From the NCBI RefSeq assembly GCF_026914185.1, contig NC_070563.1, positions 2,935,001-2,999,000 on the forward strand: DNA of 64,000 bases. The letters are read 5' to 3'. How positions within the stretch are numbered: the stretch's first letter is position 1; each line of letters begins with the position of its first letter. The notes beneath the pieces are model-generated. The model ran no database searches, was not told the DNA's origin, and was given only the letters and a program-made list of their open reading frames with translations. The position numbers and the translations under genes are program-made. Positions 12,031 to 22,862 of the stretch are shown in pieces. The DNA comes from Puccinia triticina (Eukaryota; Basidiomycota; Pucciniomycetes; Pucciniales; Pucciniaceae).

Positions 12031-12649
12031 CCAGAAACGAGCACTTGTAGTTGTGAGCTCAGCCAAGATCCAGGATTCCAACTTCGACTCAAGGCAAGTA
12101 GCCCTTCACCTCCTGCCCTTCCAAAAAAAACCCCGTTGTAGAAAGAGAGAAAGCAAGATCTGATGGTGGCATTTCTCTCTCTCAATATATATTTGATTTG
12201 CAGATGTTATTGCCTTTCCGAGTCTCACTATTGCTTTATCTGACCTGGATTAGCCTACCAGATATGAGTCCCAACGCATGGCAAATTACTAGCCAAAGAA
12301 ACCAAGCGTATGAAAAGTCTATAGCAAGTGTCCACTCGATGCAAAGCTTTTCCTTTGCGATGTGTGCCTCATAGCATTGCCAATGTGTATGGTTTTTGAG
12401 AAACACACCAGCTCGTCAAGTGGCTACTCCCCCTGATATCACCTGCCACGACATCTTCCACTTATCTGTGTCTCTTCAGTACATCGCGAGTGAGGACAAT
12501 ATCAAATCAACCAAGCCATCATTCTTTGGATGCCTTTGGATCTAATCAGGTCTCTGCCAAAGAATGTAAATAGATACAAATAAAAAAGAAAATTTCACAA
12601 AGAAATATTGGTTGAACAAAAACCAGAAAATGATTGGAATACAATGAAC
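12031..12649. other. non-coding stretch between Gypsy-1 and the hAT gene
   Basis: No supported coding frame or recognisable repeat. It probably contains the 3' untranslated part and one end of the hAT element, but no inverted end was recognised. Confidence 0.4.
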
Positions 12650-13368
12650 TCAATCCTCCTCACTGAGAACATCAACAATGTTTGCTGTGTTGGACTTGTG
12701 TCTCAACCAGTCTTGGGCACAGATCAAGGCTTCAACCATGGTTATATGAAGCTGAATTCTATACTCATCCAGAATGCGACCACCAGTTGAGAAGGCTGAT
12801 TCCGAAGCTACAGAGGTCATCGGTGCCGTCAGCACTGTCTTGGCGAGTTCGGAGAGGTGAGGGAGTTCAGACTGATGGACTTTCCACCACTCGAGGATGT
12901 GAAAGTGCTGCCCCTTTGTGACTACAACATTGGGTTGCTTGAGGTAAAGATCAAGCTCGGAGGTGAGAGACGTTGGGTTTGGGGTGCCTTTAGTGGTAGC
13001 AAGAAACTGAAGAAATTTATCATCTTCATCATTGTTGAGAAGATTTTGTGAATTTGCAGAAACATTCTCTCTTGGGAGAATACTTTCTGGTTTGGGTGCG
13101 TAGCTGGAAAAATATTTGGTGAGGAGCTCTCTGATGCAAATTAATTGCACTTTGCTTGCATCTTCTCCTAGTCCGAGATTGTTCAAAAAGTAAAACCAGA
13201 GAAAATCAAGTTTGTATCGTGGATCAAAAATGATTGCTAGGGAAGCAAAAGTTTGCAACGGCTTCCAACACTTGTTGAACTTTTGATGCATTGATTCTGC
13301 AGCAATTCCAATCAATGAGCTACTCCTATCATTCAGAGGGGTAAGATTCTTTGGAGCGGTAAGACCGT

Positions 13369-14341
13369 TGTGGAACTACTCTTGGGATGAATAGAGCTGG
13401 AGAGGGAATGGTGCTTTAATGGGCTGCCTCTCTGGGAAAAAGAAAAAGATATAAGAGTGTGGACTCTTATGGAAAGGTGTGGCTATAGAGGATTCTTGAG
13501 GTATGTCTTGAGGGTTACTTTTCTACTAATCTAATATTTTGTACACAGATAACAAGCTTGTCCAATCTGATTTATTGGCATAAGCAAGGCTAATGATAGG
13601 TGACCAGTGATCTGAATTTACTTTGACAGGATCTGATGGGGAACAAATGAAGAGGAAAACAACCCAGTTTATATACACAAGAAAGAGGAGCCATGAGGAA
13701 ACAAGGATAACCTGAAGGGAAGCATAGAACATTCTACTTCTATAGGATGAAACAGCCATGTGGTCAGAGTAGTGGGTCAAGGAGTCACATAGTGGGTGGG
13801 GATGATGCCATCTTCTGGGGGCTATGGTGCAATCTTCCTAGTTGGAGGAGGGGATATGTGAGACATAACAGGGGTAGAATATTCTATGATCTAAGATAGG
13901 AGGAGTTAGGTGTTTCAGGAAGTGTTTCAGGAATTAATAATCTAGGGATCTAAGATAGGAGGAGTCAGGTGTTTCAGGAAGTGTTTCAGGAAGTAATAAT
14001 CTAGGTGGGGTTTGGGGCTGTGTCTAGTATAATGTGTATCATGTTGGGTTTGGAGGGTGAAGGGTTTCAAGGGTGCTTATACATCTTTGAGCACATGGTT
14101 CTAAGGAAACACTAGAAGAAGGGGGTAACATGTGATCTGGGTAGATGTTTGAGACTAGGGAGAGGGTTTATCCCAGAGAGGGGGAGTGTGGGAAGAGGGA
14201 ATACTATTATCCAGGGTATGACCATTGAGTGGGGATGTTGAGGGCCTTGGGCTTTGCTGACAAGGGGGCCAGAGGTATGGGTGACAGCCTTGTGATTGAT
14301 GGTTGCTGGTTTTCTGGGTAGATCAGGATTGGCTTACCACA
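13369..14341 (+). mobile_element. 973-bp solo LTR inside the hAT coding region
   Basis: It starts TGTGGAACTACTC and ends GGCTTACCACA, with 5-bp inverted ends TGTGG/CCACA. It is flanked by CCGT on both sides (13365-13368 and 14342-14345), a 4-bp target duplication. No protein is encoded. The first ~140 bp resemble 62766-62925, so it belongs to a family with at least two members here. Confidence 0.85.
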
Positions 14342-14354
14342 CCGTTCAAACCAG

Positions 14355-14460
14355 TAAGACCGTTTGGAGCGTTAAGAACGTTTGGAGCATTAAGATTGTT
14401 CGGAGTGTTAAGATTGTTTGGAGAGTGATGATCGTTCGGAGTGTTCAGAACATTCTGAGC
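14355..14460 (-). repeat. 18-bp coding tandem repeat in the hAT transposase
   Basis: About five to six units of the form GGAGYRTTAAGAWYGTTY occur in tandem on the plus strand. On the coding strand they translate to an (N-x-L-N-A/T-P) repeat between the catalytic core and the C-terminal dimerisation region. Units differ by substitutions but keep the reading frame. Confidence 0.8.
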
Positions 14461-15355
14461 TTTGATAATACATTTATTGAGCTTCGTCATTATCTTGAAA
14501 ATAAGATTTGAGGTTGGGTACTGAGTACCAGAGAGATCCACCGTAGCTTTTGCAGAAAAAAAGAAAACAAGAAAAGTTACAATTTGCTTGTAATGGTATT
14601 GCTTGAAATAGAGCTTACCCTTGTGAATAATCTCCAAGAAGTCTTGCATATGCGTCAATTTCACCCACTCAGCGGGGGTTGGATATGAATTGTAGGAGGA
14701 TTCAGTCACAGAAAGCCTTTTGAAAGCTAGCTTAAATGGCAGAGCTGAGTCAATCATGAAAAATGTCAAGTTCCATTGTGTAGCGACATCGAGTGTAGGG
14801 CGTCTTGTCACGGTTATACCACACAAATCAACAGCTTCGTCAAAGGCCTGTTTTCTAGCAGGAGAACTTCGGATGTATTTCACCAAAGCACAAAGTTTAA
14901 GTAGCCCTTGATGGACGGATTGTAGTCCGTATTTCACCACTAGGTTTATGACATGTCCAACGCATTGAACATGGAAGTAAGAACCTTGAGCATCCAGTCC
15001 CCCAGGAAATTGATTGGAAATTATCTTCTGGAGCCTTTGGACTGCAGCATCATTGGTTGAAGCTTTATCAAGAGTGATGAAGCTGCATTTTTCCAGCAGA
15101 TTCCACTCTAACATTGTTTCGTGCATGCAATCGGCTATTGCCACGCCAGTGTGAGGTGAAGCAAGGGGCTTGAATCCAATGATTCGCTTTTTCAGCTCCC
15201 ACTTTTTATTGATGAAGTGAGCCGTGACCACCATGTATCCAGTTTGATCCCGAGACATCCACAAATCAGTTGTAAGTCCCACTCGTTGGATGGATGAGAG
15301 TTCCCCCACAATGGATTGTTTAATCTGATTGTAAATCTTTAAGCTAATACATAAT

Positions 15356-15517
15356 GGGTCTTGGAAAAACGACTCCCAAGTTTTGGGAAAACGACTCCCA
15401 TACGTCCGCGCGACTATTTTTCAACCAGCGCTAGACGTCAACCTAGACCCTTTTTTGGGTACGGCTCTTTTGGGAGTCGTCGACCCAAAAAAATTATTTT
15501 ATGGGAGTCGTCCCCAC
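15356..15517 (+). repeat. MULE left terminal inverted repeat
   Basis: It pairs with 21079-21240 in inverse orientation with few substitutions and small gaps. It contains four copies of the GACTCCC word or its complement, candidates for transposase-binding sites. Confidence 0.93.
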
Positions 15518-15762
15518 CAATTTTTATGAATATTTTTAATATTTTTTCCTGGGGGGTTTGGGAGTTGTTCACCCAAAAGGAGTGCCCCCCGCGTTATTTT
15601 GGGAGTCGGCCGCGGGGGCTACGGAAGCCCCCAGGGAGTCGTGACGACTCCCCTTGCCAACTACCCTTCAAGCCCCCCACCCATCACACAAGTCAGACAC
15701 CACAACCGCCCGATCACCCCCACCCGCCCACCCCAACCGCCCAATCGATCAAACGAAAAGAG

Positions 15763-18700
15763 ATGTTTAACCCTGCCGCCCCCGCCGCCGTCCAGGACCA
15801 GGAATCCCAGGCCCCTGTCGCCGCCATGGAGCACGCCGAGCCCCCAATGGCCGCCGTCGACCACGACCAGGAATCCCAGGCCCCTGTCGCCGCCATGGAG
15901 CACGCCGAGCCCCCAATGGCCGCCGTCGACCACGCCGAGCCCCCTGTCGCCGCCATCAAGTACGCCAAGGCCCCAATGCCTGGCGAGCACACGGAGCCCC
16001 CAGTGGCTGGCGAGCACGCCAAGGAAACCCAAGCCGCAGGGCCAGGTAAGCCCCCTCTCCCCTGCCGACTCCCTCCCATCCAAAATGGAGGCATTGAGCC
16101 CCCAACACCCTGTTCCTGCCCCTGACCCAGGTGCGAATCAAGACGCCGCCGAAGGCCTTGCGGCCCAGGACCACGCAGCCACCCTGGCCATTCTAGACCC
16201 CCAAGGAGCCGTCCTAGCCAGCGGTGCTCAAGTTCTAGCGCCCGCCTACGCTGCCGACTCCCGTGACCCCGTCGACACCCAACGTCCCGCAGCCGCCGAC
16301 TCCCAGCCTCCCGCAGCCGCCGACTCCCAAACCGCAGCCGCCGACTCCCAGGCCATTGCCGCCGTCGAAGCCTGCATTCAGACCACTGAAGCCCTTCAAG
16401 ACGTCACCCTAGACCCCCTCCTCCTTCAACTTACTCAAGAAATCGCCAAAAAAAACTAGAAAATCAAATCCACAAAGAATATGAGGAAGAAGATGAAGAT
16501 TATAGCTTAGATAATCCAGAAAAGAAGAAGACACTCAAGGAATATGTAGAGCTAGCTAGAGAAGAGAAAACTATCAAAGATTGTATTGTAATGTTAGAAT
16601 TAGATGAAGATAATACTACTAACAATGATCCAAACTCTTGAACTGTTCCACCCGAAAAAAACCCACAAGAAATCAAGAAAATACTTGAGAAAATTGCTGA
16701 AGAGAGAACTGAGAAGGAGCTTGAAGAAATGGAGCTTGAGAACGAGAATCAACCGGATGATGATGACTCAGTAAATGAAGAAGGAGAAAGGACAATCTAC
16801 GACAACATTCCTGCGCCGCCAGCTGGAATTTACCACAATGTTGAATTGGTTAAGGAGGCCATCCAAGAATTTGCTTGTGCGCATGGCTATGGGATACTGG
16901 TCAAACACTCTGTTCCTGGAAAGAGTGTCCATTTTAAATGTGTCAGGTCTGTTATTTCCCAGTTCTTTTTCATTGTTCTGTTACTTTTGACTGACATTAA
17001 ATCCACATTGAAATGATACAGAGGAGGTGATCCTGCGAAAAACAAACGTAAAGGTGATACTCGTGAAAATATATCATCTTGATTGATTGGCTGTCCGTTC
17101 GCCGCGGCTGTATACAACCAGAAGAAGAAGGGCCACTGGAAATTCACAGTCTCCAACTCGACTCATAATCACCGCCCCACCGCCGCCGTTGCCCACACTG
17201 TTCACCGTAAGCTCAGCGACACTCTCTACGAAGAAATGAAAAGACTTGGCGAGGCCGGATTGCGACCGGCACAAATACTTGAATGCCTCAAGAAGCTGCA
17301 CCCTGACGAGACAATCCTGGCCACAATTGATACGATTTACTCAGCACGAAAGCGGGCTGCGCAAGAGATGTTGCAAGGAATCAGTCCCATCATTCACCTG
17401 AATGAAATTCTGGCTGGAACCGATTTCACGACAATGACGAAGGTCAACGAATCTGGCGAGCTCAAGGGCCTTTTTTTCTGTCATTCCCTCTCCGTGAAGC
17501 TTCTCCATCAGTACCATTTGATCCTTTTCCTCGACTGTACGTACAAGACAAATAAGTATTGGATGCCTCTCCTCCACATCACTGGTGTCACTGGAGCCAA
17601 CAAGTCTTTCAGTTTGGTGTTCTGCTTTCTCGCCAAAGAGACACAAGATTATTACGACTGGGCGCTTGAATCCCTCCTGACAGTTTTCACCTTGAACAAG
17701 ATTCCCCTTCCTGCTGTTGTTCTGACCAACCAAGAAGAAGCTCTCATCTCCTCTCTCCAGTCCAATTTTCCGGATTTGACTCACATGCTTTGCACTTGGC
17801 ACATACAGAAGAACTTGGTCTCCAATGGTGCAAAACACATCAAGAACAAGGCGAAGGAGTTTGAAATGCTTCAACACTGGAGCAACTTAATCAAGATGAC
17901 TAGTCCAGGTGATTTACGTTCAAGCTTCAGTCGTTTTTGCGCGAAATACGGCAAAGGTTTTGGAGATTACATGATTGAGACATGGCTTCCGGTGTGTGAA
18001 AAGTATGCTAACGCTTGGACAAAGGATATACCTCATTTCAACCATCGGACGACGTCTCGAATTGAATCATCGCATGCTTTCATCAAATCTTATCTCCTGG
18101 GCCCCAACAATTCTTTTGCCGCCGTCATCAAGTTAATCACGAATGCCCTTGAAGCTCAATCCCACAAAATCTCTGCGGTGCATCACAAGGTGAAGATTAG
18201 AAGCCTTCGATCAATAGGGAAGATTTTCTTGCTCTGTCACGGCCGGATCACCCACTTTGCTCTCCGGAAGGCGCAGGATAATCTGAGAGCAAGTGTTCAC
18301 CTGGAGAATTGGCACAGGTGCAACGGGTGTTACGAAAACCGGATGGGAATTCCTTGTAAGCATACACTCCGGCAGCGCGCAATGGATGGCGAGAAGATAC
18401 TTCCTGAGGATTTTCATGTCCAGTGGCACATGAAGGTAAGATCTGGGTCTTTTTTTATCTTTTTGTCATGTGGGGGGGCCTTGGATGGCCGGTTTTTGTG
18501 GACGACTCCCATTTTTCCTATGACGACTCCCGTTTCTCGGCGGACGACTCCCATTTCTCGGTGGACAACTCCCATTTTTGTCCAACAACTCCCTTTTACC
18601 CCCACGCGCACCTGGGACAGGAACGACTCCCATTTTCCGTCCGTGCGGCATGCGAATTGGAATAACGACTCCCAACGACTCCCAAATCGCCATGCCGCGG

Positions 18701-20397
18701 ACCCTCAATTGGAAGAACAACTCCCGCCGACTCCCATTTGTCTGCCCATTGCCACCGCCCCTCTGCCACACCTCCCTTCCATTTTTATCCTCCCCTGCGC
18801 CATTCCCTTACTAACTAGAGTCTTTTCATTCCCCCCAGGATCTTCATGCTCTTCACACCAACGCTGATCTCACCCAAATTGAGCAAGTCAACCAGATCCG
18901 CGAAAGGCTTCTGCAGATGAATCCCGCGCAGATGGCGGCCCAGTTACAAGCTATCAACAGCTTATTGGCAGGCTCTGGAACCGTCGTGACAATCCAGGAA
19001 CCAACACAAGCTCAGGCCACCCGTGGACGTCCAAAAGGCGCGCCAAACAAACCAAAAACTACAAAAAGGGACCCCTCCGCCTTCAAACACGTTGAAAATA
19101 AAAGGAAGAATGAAGAAGGAGTGATGATGAAGTCCAAGAAACAGAAGCTAGCAGAAACCAGAAAAGCGGAGAAGGAAGAAATGAAAAAAATGAAGAAAGA
19201 AGAGAAGGAGCAACAAAAAAGGGAGAAAGAAGAGGAGGAGAAGAAGAAGAAGGAACCAGCACCCAAGAAGAGGAAACTCCCACCCCGAAAGTCGAAGACC
19301 GCCAAGAAAGTCGCTCAGTCTCCTTCTCCAACTCCTTCTCCGTTGCCGTCTCCATCACCACCACCCTCCTCACCTGCGCTTCCTCCTCCTCCGCCGCCAA
19401 AAGCCCAAGTCCCAACAAAGCGCTTCAAACCGGTCCACGTCGCACCTAAGAAGCCAGCTTCCCCTTCCCCTCCTGTGAACTGCTCCCCTCCGCAGCAACG
19501 TACGTCCCGCGCCGCTGGGAAGATGCGAGCTCCGCCTTCCCCTTCCCCTCCTTTGCAATCAACCTCGTCTGCCCCCGCGCCTCCGCCGCAACGTCCGACC
19601 CGCGCCACCGCTAAGAAGCCAGCTCCACCTTCCCCTCCTGCTCAATCAACCTCGTCTGCCCCCGCCCCTCCGCCAAAATCAAGCCGGGTACCTCCTCCGC
19701 GAGCCACGCGAGTCCCTCCACCGCCAACAGCTCCAGTCCCTCCACCACCAACAGCACCAGTCCCCCCACCCCCATCCGAAGAACCAGTTGACTGACTGAA
19801 TTGGCTCAATCAACTCCCTGTCATCATCAGATCCTCGTTCAAGCGGATACTTGATGTTGAGTCAGATGGCCATTGTGGATTCCGCGCGGTGGCATGGTGC
19901 TTGGGGAATGGTCAGGGCGCTTGGAGTGCAGTCCGAGAAGCTCTAGCCGCCGAAATCAGCAAACGAGGCGAGTTGTACGTGAATTTGGGACATTTTCACA
20001 ACATCAAGTCGACTCTGGCCAGAATAAACTTTTCCGGTACCAAAGGTTGTGGTATGGCTCATTGGATGGCGATGCCCTCCTCCGGCAAAGCACTGGCCAA
20101 CACTTTCCAATGGCCAGTTTTTTATTTCACTGAAGAGTGGTCTCAAACTTTCCTTCCCTCCTTCTGCCCTCCTAAAAAAAACCCCCGATCTTCTTGGCTT
20201 TCATCCGGCGACTCAATCACTTTGTGGCCCTAGAACTATCCTCCCCTGACGTCTTCCCTGCCCCTTCCCTACAGAAGAGCTGGAAGCTAAATGCCAACCC
20301 AGAGGCACGAGGTTGGGAGGCAAGATACTCTGATTGTTTTGCTCAAACAGGTGGAAGAAAGCTCCTCTTTCCTCATAAGAGTGGTAAATTTTACTAG
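15763..20397 (+). pseudogene. MULE transposase with SWIM-type motif, AT-hook-like tail and OTU-protease domain
   Basis: Inferred exons are 15763-16045, 16131-16946, 17022-18435 and 18839-20397. The N-terminus carries a 23-aa direct repeat (69-bp units at about 15796 and 15865). Next is a FAR1/WRKY-like zinc region (FKCVR, GCPFAAAVY, STHNH). The MULE catalytic core follows (ILFLDCTYKTNKYWMPLL, VVLTNQEEALISSL, CTWHIQKNL), then a SWIM-like C-x2-C-x8-C-x-H motif near 18320. The last exon has an AT-hook-like RGRPKG, a lysine-rich and proline-rich linker, and an OTU-type cysteine protease (DGHCGFRAVAWC, later NHFVALEL with the probable catalytic His). Three in-frame TGA codons (16639, 17080, 19793) and two one-base frameshifts in A8 runs (16448-16455, 20174-20181) break this copy. 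The frameshifts could be assembly errors; the TGAs look like real decay. Confidence 0.85.
18436..18838 (+). repeat. MULE intron filled with GACGACTCCC words
   Basis: The 403-bp intron (donor GTAAGA, acceptor CCCCAG) contains about ten spaced copies of (GA)CRACTCCC, mostly followed by a T/C-rich tail. The same word is found in both terminal repeats. It is far longer than the other introns of this gene (75-85 bp). Confidence 0.75.
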
Positions 20398-21078
20398 TAT
20401 TTCCATTTGTAGTTTTCATGTATTGGTGGTTGTTCTAGTCTTTTTTGAATAAATATTGTGATTATTCCTCTCTAGTATTTTTTGAATAAACACTGTTTAT
20501 ATTTTCTTGTCCTTATTATTTCTGGCAGCTCTGAGAGTTTGTGTCATCAAACATGAGGTACAAATTGTGCGCTGGTAGGGAGCATGTCTATTGTGGAGCT
20601 GCACCCCTCATATCTCATGTTCTGATGGCACACTAATGCCACAAGCCTTATAGCGCAGAGGAGTTACAGCCTTGAAATATGCCTGAAAATTTTAGACTGT
20701 TTGGGTGTGTAACACAAAAGTTACACAGTTAGCAGTCATTTCCTACTGAGCATTTGGCACACCCCTTATGTGTCATGTTCTGATGGAACAATAATGCCAG
20801 AAATTTTATATCACAGATTTTATGCAGTCTTAAGGTATCCCTGAAATTTGTGGACATTTTGGGTGTGTAACGCAAAAGTTACACAGTCAGCAGTTATTTT
20901 CCTACTAATTTTGGCGCACATCCCTTATATCTCATTTTCTGATGGGAAAATACTGCTAAAACTTTCAGTATTGTCTTTTTATGTATGGTTCTCTGTGCTC
21001 TCCAATTTTTATGTCTCTAGTACGTGGAACAAAAAAGTTATACATATTAAAAATAATAAGAAATAATACAAATAATTA
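20398..21078. repeat. MULE 3' non-coding part with a ~158-bp tandem duplication
   Basis: Marker words CTCATGTTCTGATGG, GTCATGTTCTGATGG and CTCATTTTCTGATGG recur at about 20613, 20771 and 20930. This is a diverged unit of about 158 bp in just over two copies (20605-20960). Each unit also carries GGGTGTGTAACRCAAAAGTT. The rest is A/T-rich without a gene. Confidence 0.75.
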
Positions 21079-21240
21079 GTGGCGACGACTCCCAAAAAAT
21101 AAATTTTTTGGGTCGATGACTCCCAAAAAAGCCGTACCCAAAAAAAGGGTCTAGGTCGACGTCCAGCGCTGGTCGAAAAAAGTCGCGCGGACGTATGGGA
21201 GTCGTTTTCCCAAAACTTGGGAGTCGTTTTTCCAAGACCC
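21079..21240 (-). repeat. MULE right terminal inverted repeat
   Basis: Inverse partner of 15356-15517, ending ...CGTTTTTCCAAGACCC before the TACATAAT duplication. Confidence 0.93.
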
Positions 21241-21354
21241 TACATAATAATAGTACATTGGAATTAAAGGTATAAAAATAATGTAATGACAGGGAATTGA
21301 ACTCATGACTTCATGTACATGAGTCAAGTACTAATGGAGTCTTTAACTATTGGG

Positions 21355-21472
21355 TTACACAGCGGGCAATCGGGTGTCGCACGCAGCCCGCAGCGACACC
21401 CGCGTAAAGGGGGTCCCCTTGGCTCGGGTGTCGCTGCGGGCTGCGTGCGACATCCGATTGCCCGCTGTGTAA
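21355..21472. mobile_element. 118-bp near-perfect palindrome, probable MITE
   Basis: Two 48-bp arms (21355-21402 and 21425-21472) are inverse complements with one mismatch and a 22-bp spacer. The ends are TTACACAGCGGGC and GCCCGCTGTGTAA. The arm is GC-rich (CGGGTGTCG, GCAGCCCGCAG) within A/T-rich DNA. It may be a foldback MITE with a TA or TTA-type target, or a transcribed hairpin. No protein. Confidence 0.8.
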
Positions 21473-21879
21473 TAAGACATGTACTTCTCAGTTGTAAATG
21501 CATGGACTTAGTGTCTCAGTGTCTGACAGGGGCTGTGGTGCCCGCGGACGACTCCCAAAGAGGCCCTCTGCGCGAAGGGCCTTTTGGGTGGACAACTTCC
21601 TGTAAGGGGTGAGAATCCCCTTCACTGGGCGAGGCAGATGAACCGGAGAGGAGAGCTCAAAGGGCACTGAGGCTGAGTTCTAGGACCAACCAAAGGGGGG
21701 AGTTTGGATTGCACTGGCTCAGAGAGACTGCATGTCAGTTCTCTGCTGAGCCAAAGAAGGAGGAGGAACAGGCTATCTACAAGTCTGTGACAGGGCAGGT
21801 GTCCATTGGTGACACCTTGTGAACCCCAAAGGAGGAGGGGGGTTTACACTTCCATTCCTTGGCAAAAAAAATAATAAAA

Positions 21880-22003
21880 AATTAGATTCAACGACTCCCA
21901 AATCCAAAAACTGATTTGGAAAAATGACTCCCAAAGCCGGTTGCGGCTGCGTACAAGAGTTGTTTTCCCAAAAAACGGGAGTTGTTTTTCCAACCCTCTA
22001 AAA
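21880..22003. repeat. diverged MULE end
   Basis: Words AACGACTCCCAAA, TGACTCCCAAAG and the terminal stretch GTTTTCCCAAAAAACGGGAG, then GTTTTTCCAACCCTC, copy the layout of the right MULE terminal repeat at 21150-21240 with many changes. A GACGACTCCC word also occurs at 21546. This is probably one end of an older related element; the other end was not found. Confidence 0.65.
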
Positions 22004-22160
22004 AAATAGTGCAGTGAATCCAACAAATAATTTTTTCCAGGTTCAAGGAGAGCCCATAAGAACTCAAGAAACTGAATCAAGGGGCTCTTCAATGATTTCC
22101 TACATAAACAAATTTCCAAAAAATCCAGTCCCTTTCTCAAGGAAACTCGTGATGCACAAA

Positions 22161-22392
22161 CACTACAAGAAAAAATCTAGAAACTGCTAGCAGTTGATAT
22201 GCAGAAGCTCAAAGGAAGCTTTAGGTGATACTCAATCCTTTCTCAAATTATATTTCATCCAAGGGTGAATGCACAGCAATGTGCAGTGACTGTGCATGAA
22301 AGGGCATGATGTAATTATGTGGAGTTACAATGGCAGTTACCATGGAGTATGCCACATGTCAACTGCTGGCAGTTTCTAGAGTTCTTGCAGTG
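22161..22392. mobile_element. 232-bp MITE with CACTA-type ends
   Basis: The left end CACTACAAGAAAAAATC continues into TAGAAACTGCTAGCAGTTG. The right end is the inverse (CAACTGCTGGCAGTTTCTAG, then AGTTCTTGCAGTG). The CACTACAAGAAAA terminus is the classic start of CACTA/EnSpm elements. The expected 3-bp duplication is imperfect (AAA and GAA). No coding frame. Confidence 0.75.
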
Positions 22393-22862
22393 GAAGCGCT
22401 TCTCTGAGGGCACGCACTAGGTTGCAACATTGCAAATGGGTCGCCCACAGTCCGCAAAGTATTTTTGACAGTGTGCAAAGTTTATCCCTATTTTTTCAGT
22501 GAGATAAAATTTTGAACTAGACATTTTCCTGAGGACCACAAGGCAGTGGAAGTGAGCTAAGGATGCTATAATAATGGGAGGCCAAAGAGCTGTAGACAAG
22601 AAGAGAGAAATAACTATGCACATGGGAAACACCAGACAGCAGTGGTGGGCTCAGGAAGCCATGATGGGAGGCCAAGAAGAAGGGAATGACTTATATGTGG
22701 AGAGATGATTGATAAAAAGAGGGGGGGGAGAGAAGCAGTACAAGCATGATATAGACTGGGGACAAGCTTGTAAAGCTGAAAGATTGGAGGACTTCCCATC
22801 AATCTGGGAACTCATATTTTTCCAGATTTTGCAGTGAAATCTGGGCTTCATTGTCCCAAATC
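22393..22862. other. non-coding stretch downstream of the secreted-protein gene
   Basis: Nothing supported as a gene or repeat. It contains the probable 3' untranslated region of the minus-strand gene ending at 22863. Confidence 0.4.

Larger units (their letters stand above)
12650..15347 (-). pseudogene. hAT-family transposase, split by a solo LTR and cut off by a MULE
   Basis: Two minus-strand blocks belong to one gene. The upstream block (15347 to 14342) holds the RNase-H-like core: LTTDLWMSRDQTGYMVVTAHF with the first Asp, TLDKASTND with the second, and the CVGHVINL cysteine-histidine motif. The downstream block (13368 to 12650) holds the C-terminal dimerisation region (LPHLSELAKTVL, ASESAFSTGGRILDEYR). 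Collapsing the 973-bp LTR and one copy of its CCGT duplication joins the blocks in one open frame, so the gene was intact when the LTR inserted. Upstream the frame reaches a TATTAG that looks like an intron acceptor, and the MULE inserted right there. N-terminal exons with the BED zinc finger were not found. An Asn/Leu/Pro-rich repeat lies between the blocks. Confidence 0.88.
15356..21240 (+). mobile_element. MULE transposon, 5885 bp, complete ends
   Basis: Inverted ends of about 160 bp (15356-15517 and 21079-21240) begin GGGTCTTGGAAAAACGACTC and are highly similar. They are flanked by a perfect 8-bp target duplication TACATAAT (15348-15355 and 21241-21248). Long inverted ends and 8-9 bp duplications are the hallmark of Mutator-like elements. 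One plus-strand gene (15763-20397) encodes the transposase. The word CGACTCCC recurs throughout the ends and one intron. The element landed in what looks like an intron of the hAT gene. Confidence 0.95.

Noticed and set aside
15599..16459. Several long antisense and alternate frames over the GC-rich MULE N-terminal exon
   Set aside because: They arise from the GC-rich tandem unit. Only the frame that splices 16045 to 16131 continues into the transposase.
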